The notes under the pieces were generated by a model. The model did not search any database. It saw nothing but the letters and a program-made list of their open reading frames with translations, and was not told the DNA's origin. A program made the position numbers and the translations under genes. Source: an uncultured Campylobacter sp. (GTDB lineage: Bacteria; Campylobacterota; Campylobacteria; Campylobacterales; Campylobacteraceae). From it: a stretch of 14,937 nt of DNA. The stretch spans positions 1-14,937 of the forward strand of contig NZ_CALHXD010000193.1 of assembly GCF_938040115.1 (NCBI RefSeq). Direction: 5' to 3'. Below are positions 6,850-14,161 of this stretch, piece after piece. Position 1 is the stretch's first letter, and every line of letters starts with the position of its first letter.

Positions 6850-6898
6850 TAACGAACATAATGCGCCATTATATTTTAATTTGAATTTAAAGATAATA

Positions 6899-6907
6899 TG
6901 CTATATT
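6899..6907 (+). promoter_or_regulatory. Extended -10 promoter element for the Phd-like gene and hydrolase
   Basis: TGCTATATT fits an extended -10 box (TG-N-TATATT) about 30 bases before the ATG at 6937, in a very AT-rich stretch usual for Campylobacter sigma70 promoters. No clear -35 is seen. It lies outside the IS, so the downstream genes probably have their own promoter. Confidence 0.5.
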
Positions 6908-6936
6908 TTACACAAAATTTTACGTAAAGAGCAGAA

Positions 6937-7167
6937 ATGACTACTTTTAGCAAAGATGAAATTTATACGGCGACGGAAGTGGTGCGAAATTTCAGCGCCG
7001 TTTTAGGCAAGGTTGGCAAGGCGCAGATGAAGCGCGCCGTGATCGTTAAAAATAATAAATTTGAAGCCGTACTGCTAAATATGGGCGAGTACGAGCGCCT
7101 ATGCGAGGCTGTCGAGGTACTGCAAAGCATTTATGAGGCTAAAAAACGAGCCGGAAGCGGCGAATAA
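6937..7167 (+). CDS. Small Phd/YefM antitoxin-like protein
   Basis: The 76-residue protein has the layout of Phd/YefM antitoxins. An N-terminal part, YTATEVVRNFSAVLGKVGKA, resembles the DNA-binding region, then comes a strand pair VIVKNNKFEAVLLNMGEYER and a C-terminal helix. Phd/YefM proteins repress their own operon and neutralise a partner toxin. Here the next gene is an alpha/beta hydrolase, not a RelE/Doc-type toxin, and it starts on the last base of this stop codon (TAATG), so the two are coupled. I recall a similar small gene between ddl and a hydrolase in C. jejuni, which argues for a conserved housekeeping or regulatory role. Function is unproven. The ribosome binding site is weak (AAAGAG). 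Confidence 0.75.
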   Translation: MTTFSKDEIYTATEVVRNFSAVLGKVGKAQMKRAVIVKNNKFEAVLLNMGEYERLCEAVEVLQSIYEAKKRAGSGE

Positions 7168-8339
7168 TGGCGGTCAAAGAGGTAAAATACGGCGGCAAAA
7201 TTTACCGCATCAGCTACGAAACCGTAAATCCCGCGCATAAGGACGTCGCACTATTTTTGCACGGTTGGGGCGCAAACAAAGAGATCATGAAAAAGGCTTT
7301 CGGCGCGCATTTTAAGGGCTTTCGTCACGTTTACGTCGATATGCCGGGCTTTGGCGCGAGCAGTATGCACGGCGCGCTAGCGACGAAAGACTACGCAAAA
7401 ATCATAAAATCCTTTTTAGACGAGCTTGGCGCAAGCCCTAAAATCATCTTCGGGCATAGCTTTGGCGGCAAGGTCGCAACCCTGCTAAATCCCGAATATC
7501 TCGCACTTTTAAGCTCGGCAGGCATCGTGGCTAAAAAGCCGCTTTGGGTGCGTTTTAAGATCGCTTTGTTTAAGTTTTTAAAGCTGTTAGGCCTTGGATT
7601 TTTATACAAATTTTTCGCCACGAAAGACGTAAAAGGCATGAGCAAAACGATGTACGAGACCCTAAAAAACGTCGTCGATGAGGACTTTAGCTCTAAATTT
7701 GCAGACTTTGGCGGCAAGGCGTTTATATTTTGGGGCGAGGAGGATAAGGCCACGCCTCTAAAAAGCGGCGAACGCGTGAGTCGTCTCATCAAAAACAGCG
7801 AATTTCACGCGCTAAAGGGCGATCATTTTTTCTTTTTACTCCACGCTCGCTATATCGATGGCGTCGTGAATGCGGGGCTAAATTTGACGGACTTGGATGA
7901 TGAAAGCGGCATAGAGAGCGTGAAAGTTATAAGCTTGAAAAACTATAAAAATTTGAGCGAGGATGACGAGAGCGCCAACGAAAACGGCGATCTTAAAAAT
8001 ACTACCGAACAAAATTTGGCCGAACCAGCTCGTGCGGATTTAGAGGCGAGCGCAAAAACCATTTCTCAAAGTAGCCTTTTTGACGAGCGGTCACAAAGCG
8101 GCGACCTTGTGGATCAAAACCCGCAACTTGACGATGTGAGTGACGAAAACGGTCAAATTTCTGCAAAAAATGTTTTTAAAGAAAATTTGTTTGACGAGCA
8201 AGAAATCGCGCAAGACAAGCCTGAGCCTAAAATCGACGCTTTAATCAGCGACGAGCAAAATCAAATTTTACCAAAAGATGAGCCGGGCGATCAAAAAAGC
8301 CCCAAAAAGCCTGTGCAACAAACGTTTGATTTGAGCTAG
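7167..8339 (+). CDS. Alpha/beta hydrolase with long acidic C-terminal tail
   Basis: Residues about 1-240 form an alpha/beta hydrolase. Motifs are the oxyanion-hole HGW at 32-34, the nucleophile elbow GHSFGG with Ser98, a likely acid Asp193 in EEDKATP, and the likely catalytic His220 in KGDHFFF. Residues about 241-390 are a different kind of sequence: rich in Asp, Glu, Asn, Gln and Ser, with little hydrophobic content, so probably disordered. The tail holds short repeated motifs SLFDE (303-307), NLFDE (340-344) and TFDLS (386-390). There is no signal peptide, so the enzyme should be cytoplasmic. The start ATG overlaps the preceding TAA by one base. The substrate is unknown. The position before murF suggests, but does not show, a cell-envelope link. 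Confidence 0.85.
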   Translation: MAVKEVKYGGKIYRISYETVNPAHKDVALFLHGWGANKEIMKKAFGAHFKGFRHVYVDMPGFGASSMHGALATKDYAKIIKSFLDELGASPKIIFGHSFGGKVATLLNPEYLALLSSAGIVAKKPLWVRFKIALFKFLKLLGLGFLYKFFATKDVKGMSKTMYETLKNVVDEDFSSKFADFGGKAFIFWGEEDKATPLKSGERVSRLIKNSEFHALKGDHFFFLLHARYIDGVVNAGLNLTDLDDESGIESVKVISLKNYKNLSEDDESANENGDLKNTTEQNLAEPARADLEASAKTISQSSLFDERSQSGDLVDQNPQLDDVSDENGQISAKNVFKENLFDEQEIAQDKPEPKIDALISDEQNQILPKDEPGDQKSPKKPVQQTFDLS

Positions 8340-8613
8340 CGCCTTAGATTACGGTATCAGTATTAAATTTATGCAGGCTTGGCAGGCCTACATCAAATTT
8401 ACGAGCTAAATTTAAGCCCAAAATCTGTAAAATCTCGGCTGATAAATATTTGCATTTTACGGCACAAAAATAAAGCAGGGCGTTTAAATTTAGCTCTCAA
8501 ATTTAACGGAAAAACTATCGAAATTTACGCCAAATCTGCAAAACAAACTGCAAAATGTCAAATTTGGCAAAAGCGGCAGGGAAAGCCCGCCTCAAACGAA
8601 CCTAGGAGAAAAA
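8340..8613. other. Intergenic region before murF
   Basis: No supported gene was found. The sequence is rich in AAATTT-type words, and a frame running from 8379 into murF reads like translated spacer. No convincing promoter or terminator was identified. Confidence 0.4.
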
Positions 8614-10050
8614 ATGAACGAAACCCTCATAAATATCGGCCTTGCTGCGACGCAGATTTTATTTACCTTTGCGCTGGGATTTTATCTCATAACCTGCCTT
8701 CAGTGGTTTTCCTACAAGTTCGAGCGCGTGCTGTTTCACTTCACTAGGCCGCTGTGGCACGTGTTTTTCCTTATCGTGCCGATCGTGCTTTTTTATGTGG
8801 CGGAGCGATTTTTCTGGATTTATTTTTACTTTGCGCTGGTGCCAAGCCTCGCTCTTTGGCACAAAAAACTCGATAAAAAGCTGGTTTTTACGCCGCGAGT
8901 CAAGCGATTTTTTGTTATCTTAGCGCTCGCCGTTATCGCTAGCTACGCCGTTTATATAGCAACGCAGTACCGCGTAAATTTAGGCGTCGTCCTGCCGCTC
9001 GTGGTTTCTTTCGCGATTAGCTTTTTGTTGGAAAAGGCTAAATTTAAGGCCTACGAAAACAGCGCGCGCAAAAAGCTAGCCTCGATGCCGGAGCTCAAAA
9101 TCATCATGATAACGGCGAGTTTTGGCAAAACCAGTATAAAAAATTTCCTATTTGAGCTGCTTAAAAACGATTTCGTTTGCCGCAAAACACCTCGCAGCGT
9201 AAACACGCTAGCAGGCCTCATCCAAGACGTAAACAACGAGCTTGCTGTCGGTACGCAGATATATATCGCCGAGGCGGGCGCGCGCCTAAAAGGCGACATC
9301 GCGCAGATCACGGAGTTTTTGAGCCCGCAGATCGCTATCGTCGGCGAGATCGGCGCGCAGCATATCGAGTACTTTAAAACGCTCGAAAATATCCGCGCCA
9401 CAAAGCTTGAGGCTCTTGGCTCAAAGCGCTTAGAAAAGGCTTTCGTTCATAGCGGTACGCAGGCAAACGAGGGCGAAAAGATAGAAATTTACAACAAAGA
9501 CCTAAGCGGCGTTGAGGCGAGCCTGGATGGGGTTAAATTTAAGCTTGGCGAGAGGGAATTTGCTTCGCCGCTACTTGGTAAATTTAACGCTGCAAACCTA
9601 GCCGTTTGCGTCAAAACTGCGCTATATCTGGGACTAGACGAGGCTAGGATCGCCGCAGCTCTAGCACGCCTAAAAAACGTCGAGCACAGACTTGAGCGCA
9701 TTGACGCGGGCGGCAAAATCATCATCGACGACGGCTTTAACGGTAACTTTAACGGTATGAGCGCGAGCTACGAGCTAGTCGCCAGCTACGAAGGGCGCAA
9801 GGTGCTCGTGACGCCCGGCATCATGGAGAGCAGCGACGAGGAGAACGAAAAACTAAGCAAGATCATCAACAAGACCTTTGATATCGTCATGCTGACAAGC
9901 TCGCTAAACGCCGTCGCGCTGCTAAAGCACCTAAGTAGGCCAAAAGTTATCGTCATCAAGGACAAATCAAAAATGCAAGAAGCCCTGGCACAAAACACTA
10001 AAGCGGGCGATCTGATCCTTTTTTCAAACGACGCGCCGAGCTTTATGTAG
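8614..10050 (+). CDS. murF: UDP-N-acetylmuramoyl-tripeptide--D-Ala-D-Ala ligase, membrane anchored
   Basis: MurF adds D-Ala-D-Ala to UDP-MurNAc-tripeptide, the last cytoplasmic step before lipid I. The first about 140 of 478 residues are hydrophobic with roughly five transmembrane segments (about 5-30, 48-63, 66-82, 98-117, 121-140), so the enzyme should sit on the inner membrane. The Mur ligase part follows, with the nucleotide loop ITASFGKTS at 166-174, EAGARLKGDI at 220-229, the H-containing IGAQHIEYF at 246-254, NVEHRLERI at 355-363 and the family's DDGFNGNFNGM at 372-382. The P-loop is slightly unusual, with ASFGKTS where GSxGKTS/T is common. AGGAGAA at 8604-8610 precedes the ATG. Ddl, encoded upstream, makes its dipeptide substrate. 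Confidence 0.92.
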   Translation: MNETLINIGLAATQILFTFALGFYLITCLQWFSYKFERVLFHFTRPLWHVFFLIVPIVLFYVAERFFWIYFYFALVPSLALWHKKLDKKLVFTPRVKRFFVILALAVIASYAVYIATQYRVNLGVVLPLVVSFAISFLLEKAKFKAYENSARKKLASMPELKIIMITASFGKTSIKNFLFELLKNDFVCRKTPRSVNTLAGLIQDVNNELAVGTQIYIAEAGARLKGDIAQITEFLSPQIAIVGEIGAQHIEYFKTLENIRATKLEALGSKRLEKAFVHSGTQANEGEKIEIYNKDLSGVEASLDGVKFKLGEREFASPLLGKFNAANLAVCVKTALYLGLDEARIAAALARLKNVEHRLERIDAGGKIIIDDGFNGNFNGMSASYELVASYEGRKVLVTPGIMESSDEENEKLSKIINKTFDIVMLTSSLNAVALLKHLSRPKVIVIKDKSKMQEALAQNTKAGDLILFSNDAPSFM

Positions 10051-10192
10051 GGGTAAATTTGAGGGTTTGGGGACGGCTAAATTTTCATCTTTAGACTAAA
10101 TTTATGGGCTTGCAGTAGTTTAAGCTATTTGACATTATAAAGTAAAGATTTACGTTAAAATTTGTGGTATTATTAGCTAAAATTTAAAAATT

Positions 10193-10591
10193 CTATCGCT
10201 TATTTTTGGCCAATTTTTCCGCAAGTATCTGTTTTAATTCATAGTTATATTGCAACAAACCCGTTTTAGTATACCCGCAAGATAGTCCACCTTCCGTGCC
10301 GGATATTTCCTTCTGAATACTAGCTAAAATAAACGAATTTGGACAATAAATATTGTAAATTTTAGCTACCACTTTTGTCTTATGCGTATCGCTGTAAATA
10401 TTTATATTGTTTAGCTTTTTGGTAAATTTAGAGTCATCCTGTTCGCCTAAAAAATCCACATACATATTGTCTAAATCGCTTAACGTAAAGTTGCTATCGA
10501 GTACGATTATTTCATAGTCTTTTTGGATATTGCATTTATATTCGTAAACGATGCGGTTTTTAACGTCTATAAAGCTTATAGAAGCAAGCAA
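10193..10591 (-). CDS. Hypothetical, probably exported small protein; start uncertain
   Basis: I do not recognise this protein. The product is about 132 residues from a TTG at 10589-10591. The same frame stays open upstream to a stop at 10616-10618 and would encode KIVFILAILLASISF, a typical signal-peptide core, but no ATG, GTG or TTG precedes it there. A genuine start therefore seems to have been lost by mutation, or translation depends on the rare TTG inside the signal sequence. The mature part is mixed alpha/beta in character with three cysteines (YKCNIQ, YCPNSF, LSCGYT). It lies six bases downstream of the stop of the gene at 10597-10821 on the same strand and is probably co-transcribed with it. 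It may be a decaying gene. Confidence 0.5.
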   Translation of the reverse strand: MLASISFIDVKNRIVYEYKCNIQKDYEIIVLDSNFTLSDLDNMYVDFLGEQDDSKFTKKLNNINIYSDTHKTKVVAKIYNIYCPNSFILASIQKEISGTEGGLSCGYTKTGLLQYNYELKQILAEKLAKNKR

Positions 10592-10596
10592 TATTG

Positions 10597-10821
10597 CTAA
10601 TATGAAAACGATTTTTTATCGAATTTTATTTGTCTTTTTTGAAAAAGTCCTAGAAAAAACGGCGTTAAAAGCACGGAAAATAAAGTCGAAACGCCCGACA
10701 TCGCTAGGCATGTTAGCATTGACACAAATTTTAGTATTTTGTTTAAATTTGACAAATAAATCTGATATATAACTATAGCCCAAGCAAATGAAATCATAAT
10801 AATTAAAACAACGGCCGACAT
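10597..10821 (-). CDS. Small two-helix membrane protein, hypothetical
   Basis: This 74-residue protein is not recognised. It has two hydrophobic segments, about residues 3-23 (AVVLIIMISFAWAIVIYQIY) and about 33-58 (FVSMLTCLAMSGVSTLFSVL), followed by a basic tail (QKRQIKFDKKSF). It starts with ATG at 10819-10821 and has AAAGG five bases upstream on the minus strand, which supports real translation. The next minus-strand gene begins just after its stop. The context gives no functional hint. The sequence is more AT-rich than the core genes, as accessory genes often are. Confidence 0.55.
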   Translation of the reverse strand: MSAVVLIIMISFAWAIVIYQIYLSNLNKILKFVSMLTCLAMSGVSTLFSVLLTPFFLGLFQKRQIKFDKKSFSY

Positions 10822-10850
10822 TTATAGCCTTTGATAAAATTTGTATAAAG

Positions 10851-10856
10851 ATTCTA
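10851..10856 (-). promoter_or_regulatory. Possible -10 element for the two small minus-strand genes
   Basis: TAGAAT on the minus strand lies about 30 bases before the ATG at 10821, with no recognisable -35 box. This is weak support. Confidence 0.3.
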
Positions 10857-11062
10857 GCGCTATATGTTTTAGACTATTATTAAATTTAACATAAATCCAT
10901 TCGTTTAAAATTTATCATAATTGTCTTTTGTAGCGGCATAAAACTATAACTTTAAAATTTTCTTACAGGCAAGCAGGCTACATAATTTGTTACGATTTAA
11001 TGCACAAATTTATAAAATATAAAATTTAAGTTAAAGTTTTAAGATTTTATTCAAAAACTAGC

Positions 11063-11068
11063 TATAAT
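11063..11068 (+). promoter_or_regulatory. -10 box of the DUF3237 gene
   Basis: A consensus TATAAT lies 32 bases before the ATG at 11101, behind a long A/T-rich tract, the usual form of Campylobacter sigma70 promoters. Confidence 0.6.
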
Positions 11069-11090
11069 GTTCATTACAAATCCAAAACGA

Positions 11091-11098
11091 AGGAGGAG
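11091..11098 (+). promoter_or_regulatory. Strong ribosome binding site of the DUF3237 gene
   Basis: AGGAGGAG, two bases before ATG 11101, is nearly perfectly complementary to the 16S rRNA tail. It fixes the start and suggests the gene was well translated before the frameshift. Confidence 0.7.
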
Positions 11099-11100
11099 CC

Positions 11101-11642
11101 ATGAGAAAAGGCGTTTTTATCGCAGCGCTTGCGATGATATTTTCTTTTGGACTCGCAGCCGCTGAAATTTCGGCAAAAGACATCAAAGAACCAAAACTTG
11201 AGTTTGGCTTTATGATCGACGTCGAAGTTGTAAGCCTTTGACAGTAGGTAAGGATGACGAGCACGGACTTCGCCGCCTCATATACATTAAGGGCGGTAAA
11301 GTAAGCGGCAAGATAAACGACGAGGTGCTCCCTTACGGCGTCGATAGCCAAGTCGTGCGCCCAGACGGTCTCACTGAGTTAGTGGCGCGCTACGCGATCA
11401 AGCTTGACGATAGCGCACAAATCTACATCGACAACGCTGGCATCCGCCACATCACCGATTCTGATGCCGCCAAAGAGGCTGCCAAAGGCAAGATTGTTGA
11501 TCCAAAATACGTTTATTTTGCTACCACCACAAAGTTTGAAGTCTACGATCCAAAGTATAAATGGATGGAGCGCGCAATCTGGGTGTGTTATGCAGTTAGA
11601 TTGCCGGATAAAGTTTTACTTAGATTTTACGAAGTAAAATAA
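11101..11642 (+). pseudogene. Secreted DUF3237 family protein with a single-base frameshift
   Basis: The first frame runs from ATG 11101 to TGA 11239-11241 and encodes a signal peptide (MRKGVFIAALAMIFSFGLAA, likely cleaved after Ala21) and KLEFGFMIDVEVVS. The second frame continues from about 11238 to TAA 11640-11642 with LTVGKDDEHGLRRLIYIKGG, then GEVLP-like EVLPYGVDSQVVRPDGLTEL and the final KVLLRFYEVK. The two halves form one DUF3237 protein of about 180 residues. Adding one base near the CC at 11235-11236 would give VVSPLTVGK and restore the frame. The protein would be periplasmic, and no function is established for the family. Promoter and ribosome binding site are intact, so the break is either recent or a sequencing error. 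Confidence 0.85.
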
Positions 11643-11689
11643 CAAAAGCAGTGATCAAATTTACGCCCGCGGTGCAGTCTGTGCGTACT

Positions 11690-11707
11690 CGCTGCGGGCT
11701 ACTCGCG
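11690..11707 (+). repeat. Intergenic relative of the IS mini-inserts
   Basis: CGCTGCGGGCTACTCGCG resembles CGCTGCGCTTGCTACTTTGC of mini-insert 4 (shared CGCTGCG and GCTACT). The seven bases TACTCGC occur twice, at 11686-11692 and 11701-11707. The patch is much more GC-rich than its surroundings. Confidence 0.45.
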
Positions 11708-11739
11708 TCGGTTAGGAAAACCACTCTTTGCAAACACAG

Positions 11740-11780
11740 AACAGGCATTTTTAATAACTTTTGGTTAAGATCGGCCTGTT
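11740..11780 (+). terminator. Weak candidate terminator after the DUF3237 gene
   Basis: AACAGGC at 11740-11746 pairs with GCCTGTT at 11774-11780, which is followed by TT. The loop is 27 bases, long for an intrinsic terminator. Confidence 0.3.
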
Positions 11781-11956
11781 TTGCATCTAATTTACTTAAA
11801 TATATAGTGTCAAATTTGAGATAATTTTACTCATTTTGATGTTTTTTAAATTTTCTTTAAAAGCTTCTCTAAATTTGACATTTTTAAAATTTAGCATTTT
11901 CAAGGTGCGGGTTTTGCCAAGCGCCGATTTACGCAGACGAAAGATAAAATAGGGCG

Positions 11957-11985
11957 GTTAAATTTAAACGACTCAAATTTAACCC
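11957..11985 (-). terminator. Perfect 10-bp inverted repeat downstream of the helicase
   Basis: GGTTAAATTT at 11957-11966 pairs exactly with AAATTTAACC at 11976-11985 around nine bases, less than 20 bases past the helicase stop. It could end the helicase transcript on the minus strand. The T-run after it is poor. Confidence 0.4.
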
Positions 11986-12002
11986 CAAATTTGAAGTTAA
12001 AT

Positions 12003-14036
12003 TTAAATCCCCGCGCTAGCCATCCCCGCCTCGATCAAAAACTGGCTAGGCTGGTAGTTTATCTTTTTGATCTTGTCGTATTTGGCGTAGCTTAAAATCA
12101 GCTCGTCGCGAGCCCTCGTGACCGCGACGTAAAAGAGCCGCCGCTCCTCCTCGAGCGAGCCGCCCATGCTCATGAGTTTGAGGTTCGGGAAGCGATTTTG
12201 CGCGAGATCGACTACGAAAACGAGGTCAAACTCAAGCCCCTTTGAGGCGTGGACGCTTAGCAGATTTACCCCTTCGCCGCTGCTCATTTCGCTGCTGCCC
12301 AGTGTGATAAAGTTATAAAATTTCTCCGCCTCCGAGTAGTTTTTGGCTAGCTCGCCCAGCACCTCTAGCTTGCCCGCGATGCGCTCGAGGGCCTCTTTTT
12401 TTAGCGTTTCGTCTATGTTGCCGTTTTTTTGCGTGGCGCGCTTGGTCGCGAGGTTATCGGCGATGAGGGCGTAAATTTTGCTATTTTTGAGATCTTCTAC
12501 CAGCGAGGTCGGGCGCGAGTGGCGTTTGGCGGCGCTTAAAAAGTTGTAAATTTCATACAAAAACTGCCCGCCGCTCTCGCTTAGTTTTTGCATTTTTAAA
12601 ATCGGGTGCGCGAAAAATTTCTCGCTAAAGTTAAATTTAGCAAATCGAGACTTTTCACCAACCTCGTCAAGCTCGTCAAAAAGCCCTAGCTGGTAGTTTT
12701 TGGTCTTTTTGGCAAAGGCTTCCACGCTATCGTCAGGCTGTAAAAATCCGCGCACGACGTCGCCGTGTCCGACCTTGCTTAGCACCTCGAAAATCTCCTT
12801 GCTAAGCGCCGCACCGACGCCTTTTGCGTATTCGCATATGTGGATAAAGGCCATGATGTCCTTTGGGTTTATGAGGATGCCTAGCAAATCCATCGCGGCG
12901 CGCACCTCGCGGCTTTCAAAAAAGCTCACGCCGCCCTTGCGCTTAGAGCCGATACCAAGCTCTCGCAGCGCGACCTCCAGGCCGTCGGCGCTCGAGTTGT
13001 TGCGAAAGATTATGGCGATGTTTTCTTTTTTATATTTTGAGACGGCGATGACCTGCGCGATGTTTGAGTATTGGTCGAAAAGCTCGTTGTAAACTAGCAG
13101 CTTTGGCGAGGCAAATTTGCCCTCGCGGCCGACGACTAGCTTTTTTTCGTAAAGGCGCGGGTTGTTCGCGATGACTTTGTTGGCCAGAGCCAGGATCGCG
13201 GAGCTGCTGCGGTAGTTGATATTTAGCGCGTATATTTTAGCATCTGCGAATCGGTCCTTAAACGAGCCGATGATCTCGATATTTGCGCCGTTAAAAGCGT
13301 AAATGCTCTGGTCAAAATCCCCGACGCAAAAAAGGCTTTTCGTCTCAAAAGCGCTTATTAACGAGCCTTGCAGCGAGTTTGTATCCTGGTACTCGTCGAC
13401 TAAAATTTCCTCAAATTTTAGCGGCGCGCCTTTTCTTAGTTCGTTACGCATTTTGATAAGCAAGTCGTTAAAATCCGCGTAGCCGAATTTGCTCTTTTCC
13501 TCCTCAAATTCGCGCAAAACGTCCTCGTAAATCTCGGCATATACGCCTTGCTCGTCGCTTCGCTCCTTTAGCCACTCGCCAAACGTCTGCTTTAGGGCTA
13601 AATTTTGAAATAGCGAATACGCGTCGTAAAGATAAGCGCCCCCGTACGGTTTAACGTCGCTTAGGTGGTTAAATTTGCGCCTCTCGACGAGCGATTTTAG
13701 CAGTGTTTTTAGCTCGCTTGGTTGCTTTAGCGTGACGGGTTTTTCTAGAAATTTAAGCAGCGAATAAGAAACTGAGTGAAAGGTGCCCGCCGTGATATGC
13801 GAGGTGATTTTTTTATCAAAATGTCGGTTTAGACGCTCGATCATCTCGGCCGCGGCCTTGTTGGTAAAGGTTAGCAGCAGGATTTTCTCGGGCTTTACGC
13901 CTAGATTTAGCAGATGGGCGATGCGCGCGACTATGGTGCTGGTTTTGCCGGTGCCGGCACTTGCGATAACTAGATTGTGCCCGGCGGGAGCGGTTGCGGC
14001 GGCGTATTGTTCTTGATTTAGTTTTGAAAGGGGCAT
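12003..14036 (-). CDS. UvrD/Rep/PcrA-type superfamily 1A DNA helicase
   Basis: The 677-residue protein is an ATP-driven 3'-5' DNA helicase for repair or replication restart. Motifs in order are Walker A ASAGTGKTST (25-34), motif Ia LLTFTNKAAAEM, Walker B EEILVDEYQDTNSLQ, motif III FCVGDFDQSIYAFNGA, motif IV NINYRSS, motif V LLSVHASKGLEFDLVFVVDL and motif VI EEERRLFYVAVTRARDEL. The start is taken as ATG 14034-14036, with GAGGA four bases upstream. A TTG further out at 14072 is rejected because the promoter -10 box lies inside that stretch. The family is certain. Whether it is the orthologue of Rep, UvrD or the separate Campylobacter Rep-like helicase cannot be settled here, so no symbol is given. 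It appears monocistronic and convergent to the DUF3237 gene. Confidence 0.93.
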   Translation of the reverse strand: MPLSKLNQEQYAAATAPAGHNLVIASAGTGKTSTIVARIAHLLNLGVKPEKILLLTFTNKAAAEMIERLNRHFDKKITSHITAGTFHSVSYSLLKFLEKPVTLKQPSELKTLLKSLVERRKFNHLSDVKPYGGAYLYDAYSLFQNLALKQTFGEWLKERSDEQGVYAEIYEDVLREFEEEKSKFGYADFNDLLIKMRNELRKGAPLKFEEILVDEYQDTNSLQGSLISAFETKSLFCVGDFDQSIYAFNGANIEIIGSFKDRFADAKIYALNINYRSSSAILALANKVIANNPRLYEKKLVVGREGKFASPKLLVYNELFDQYSNIAQVIAVSKYKKENIAIIFRNNSSADGLEVALRELGIGSKRKGGVSFFESREVRAAMDLLGILINPKDIMAFIHICEYAKGVGAALSKEIFEVLSKVGHGDVVRGFLQPDDSVEAFAKKTKNYQLGLFDELDEVGEKSRFAKFNFSEKFFAHPILKMQKLSESGGQFLYEIYNFLSAAKRHSRPTSLVEDLKNSKIYALIADNLATKRATQKNGNIDETLKKEALERIAGKLEVLGELAKNYSEAEKFYNFITLGSSEMSSGEGVNLLSVHASKGLEFDLVFVVDLAQNRFPNLKLMSMGGSLEEERRLFYVAVTRARDELILSYAKYDKIKKINYQPSQFLIEAGMASAGI

Positions 14037-14061
14037 ATTTTCCTCGCGTTTAAAAGGGTGG

Positions 14062-14067
14062 ATTATA
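14062..14067 (-). promoter_or_regulatory. -10 box of the helicase gene
   Basis: TATAAT is read on the minus strand. Transcription would begin near 14055, leaving a leader of about 20 bases that contains GAGGA (14041-14045) before the ATG at 14036. Confidence 0.6.
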
Positions 14068-14109
14068 CCCAAACGGGCTTAAATTTATAAAAATGAAAAA
14101 GCGATGAGG

Positions 14110-14157
14110 GCTAAATTTATTCGCCCCGCGTTTTGTGGAGCGAGGCGAAAATTTAGC
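14110..14157 (-). terminator. Strong hairpin terminator of the substrate-binding protein gene
   Basis: On the minus strand, GCTAAATTT and TCGCCTCGC pair with GCGGGGCGA and AAATTTAGC around a ten-base loop. That is 18 pairs including one T-G wobble, with a two-base bulge. It starts four bases past the stop codon. A T-rich run (GCTTTTTCATTTTT) follows after about seven bases. It separates the transport gene from the helicase promoter. Confidence 0.68.
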
Positions 14158-14161
14158 GGTT

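Larger units (their letters stand above)
11643..12002. other. Intergenic region between convergent DUF3237 and helicase genes
   Basis: No gene was seen in these 360 bases. It holds a GC-rich patch (11665-11707) related to the IS mini-inserts, a weak terminator-like repeat at 11740-11780 and a perfect inverted repeat next to the helicase stop. Confidence 0.5.

Noticed and set aside
6937..8339. A type II toxin-antitoxin module
   Set aside because: Only the antitoxin-like partner is recognisable. The downstream protein has an intact hydrolase triad and no toxin fold that I can see.
8379..8747. Open frame of 122 codons running from the spacer into murF
   Set aside because: It has no ribosome binding site, its composition is that of translated AAATTT-rich spacer, and its 3' third is out-of-frame murF.
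10551..10772. Plus-strand open frame of 73 codons opposite the two small genes
   Set aside because: It is antisense to the better-supported minus-strand gene, which has a ribosome binding site and a sensible membrane topology.
11665..11699. GCCCGC/GCGGGC inverted repeat as the DUF3237 terminator
   Set aside because: The stem is six pairs, the loop 23 bases, and no T-run follows. It overlaps the patch related to the mini-inserts.
12700..13092. Plus-strand open frame of 130 codons inside the helicase gene
   Set aside because: It is a shadow of the helicase, which has all its motifs on the other strand. The translation is low-complexity Ser/Leu-rich.
14037..14072. Helicase start at the TTG at 14072
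   Set aside because: A TATAAT promoter box lies inside this stretch, and a well-spaced GAGGA supports the ATG at 14036.
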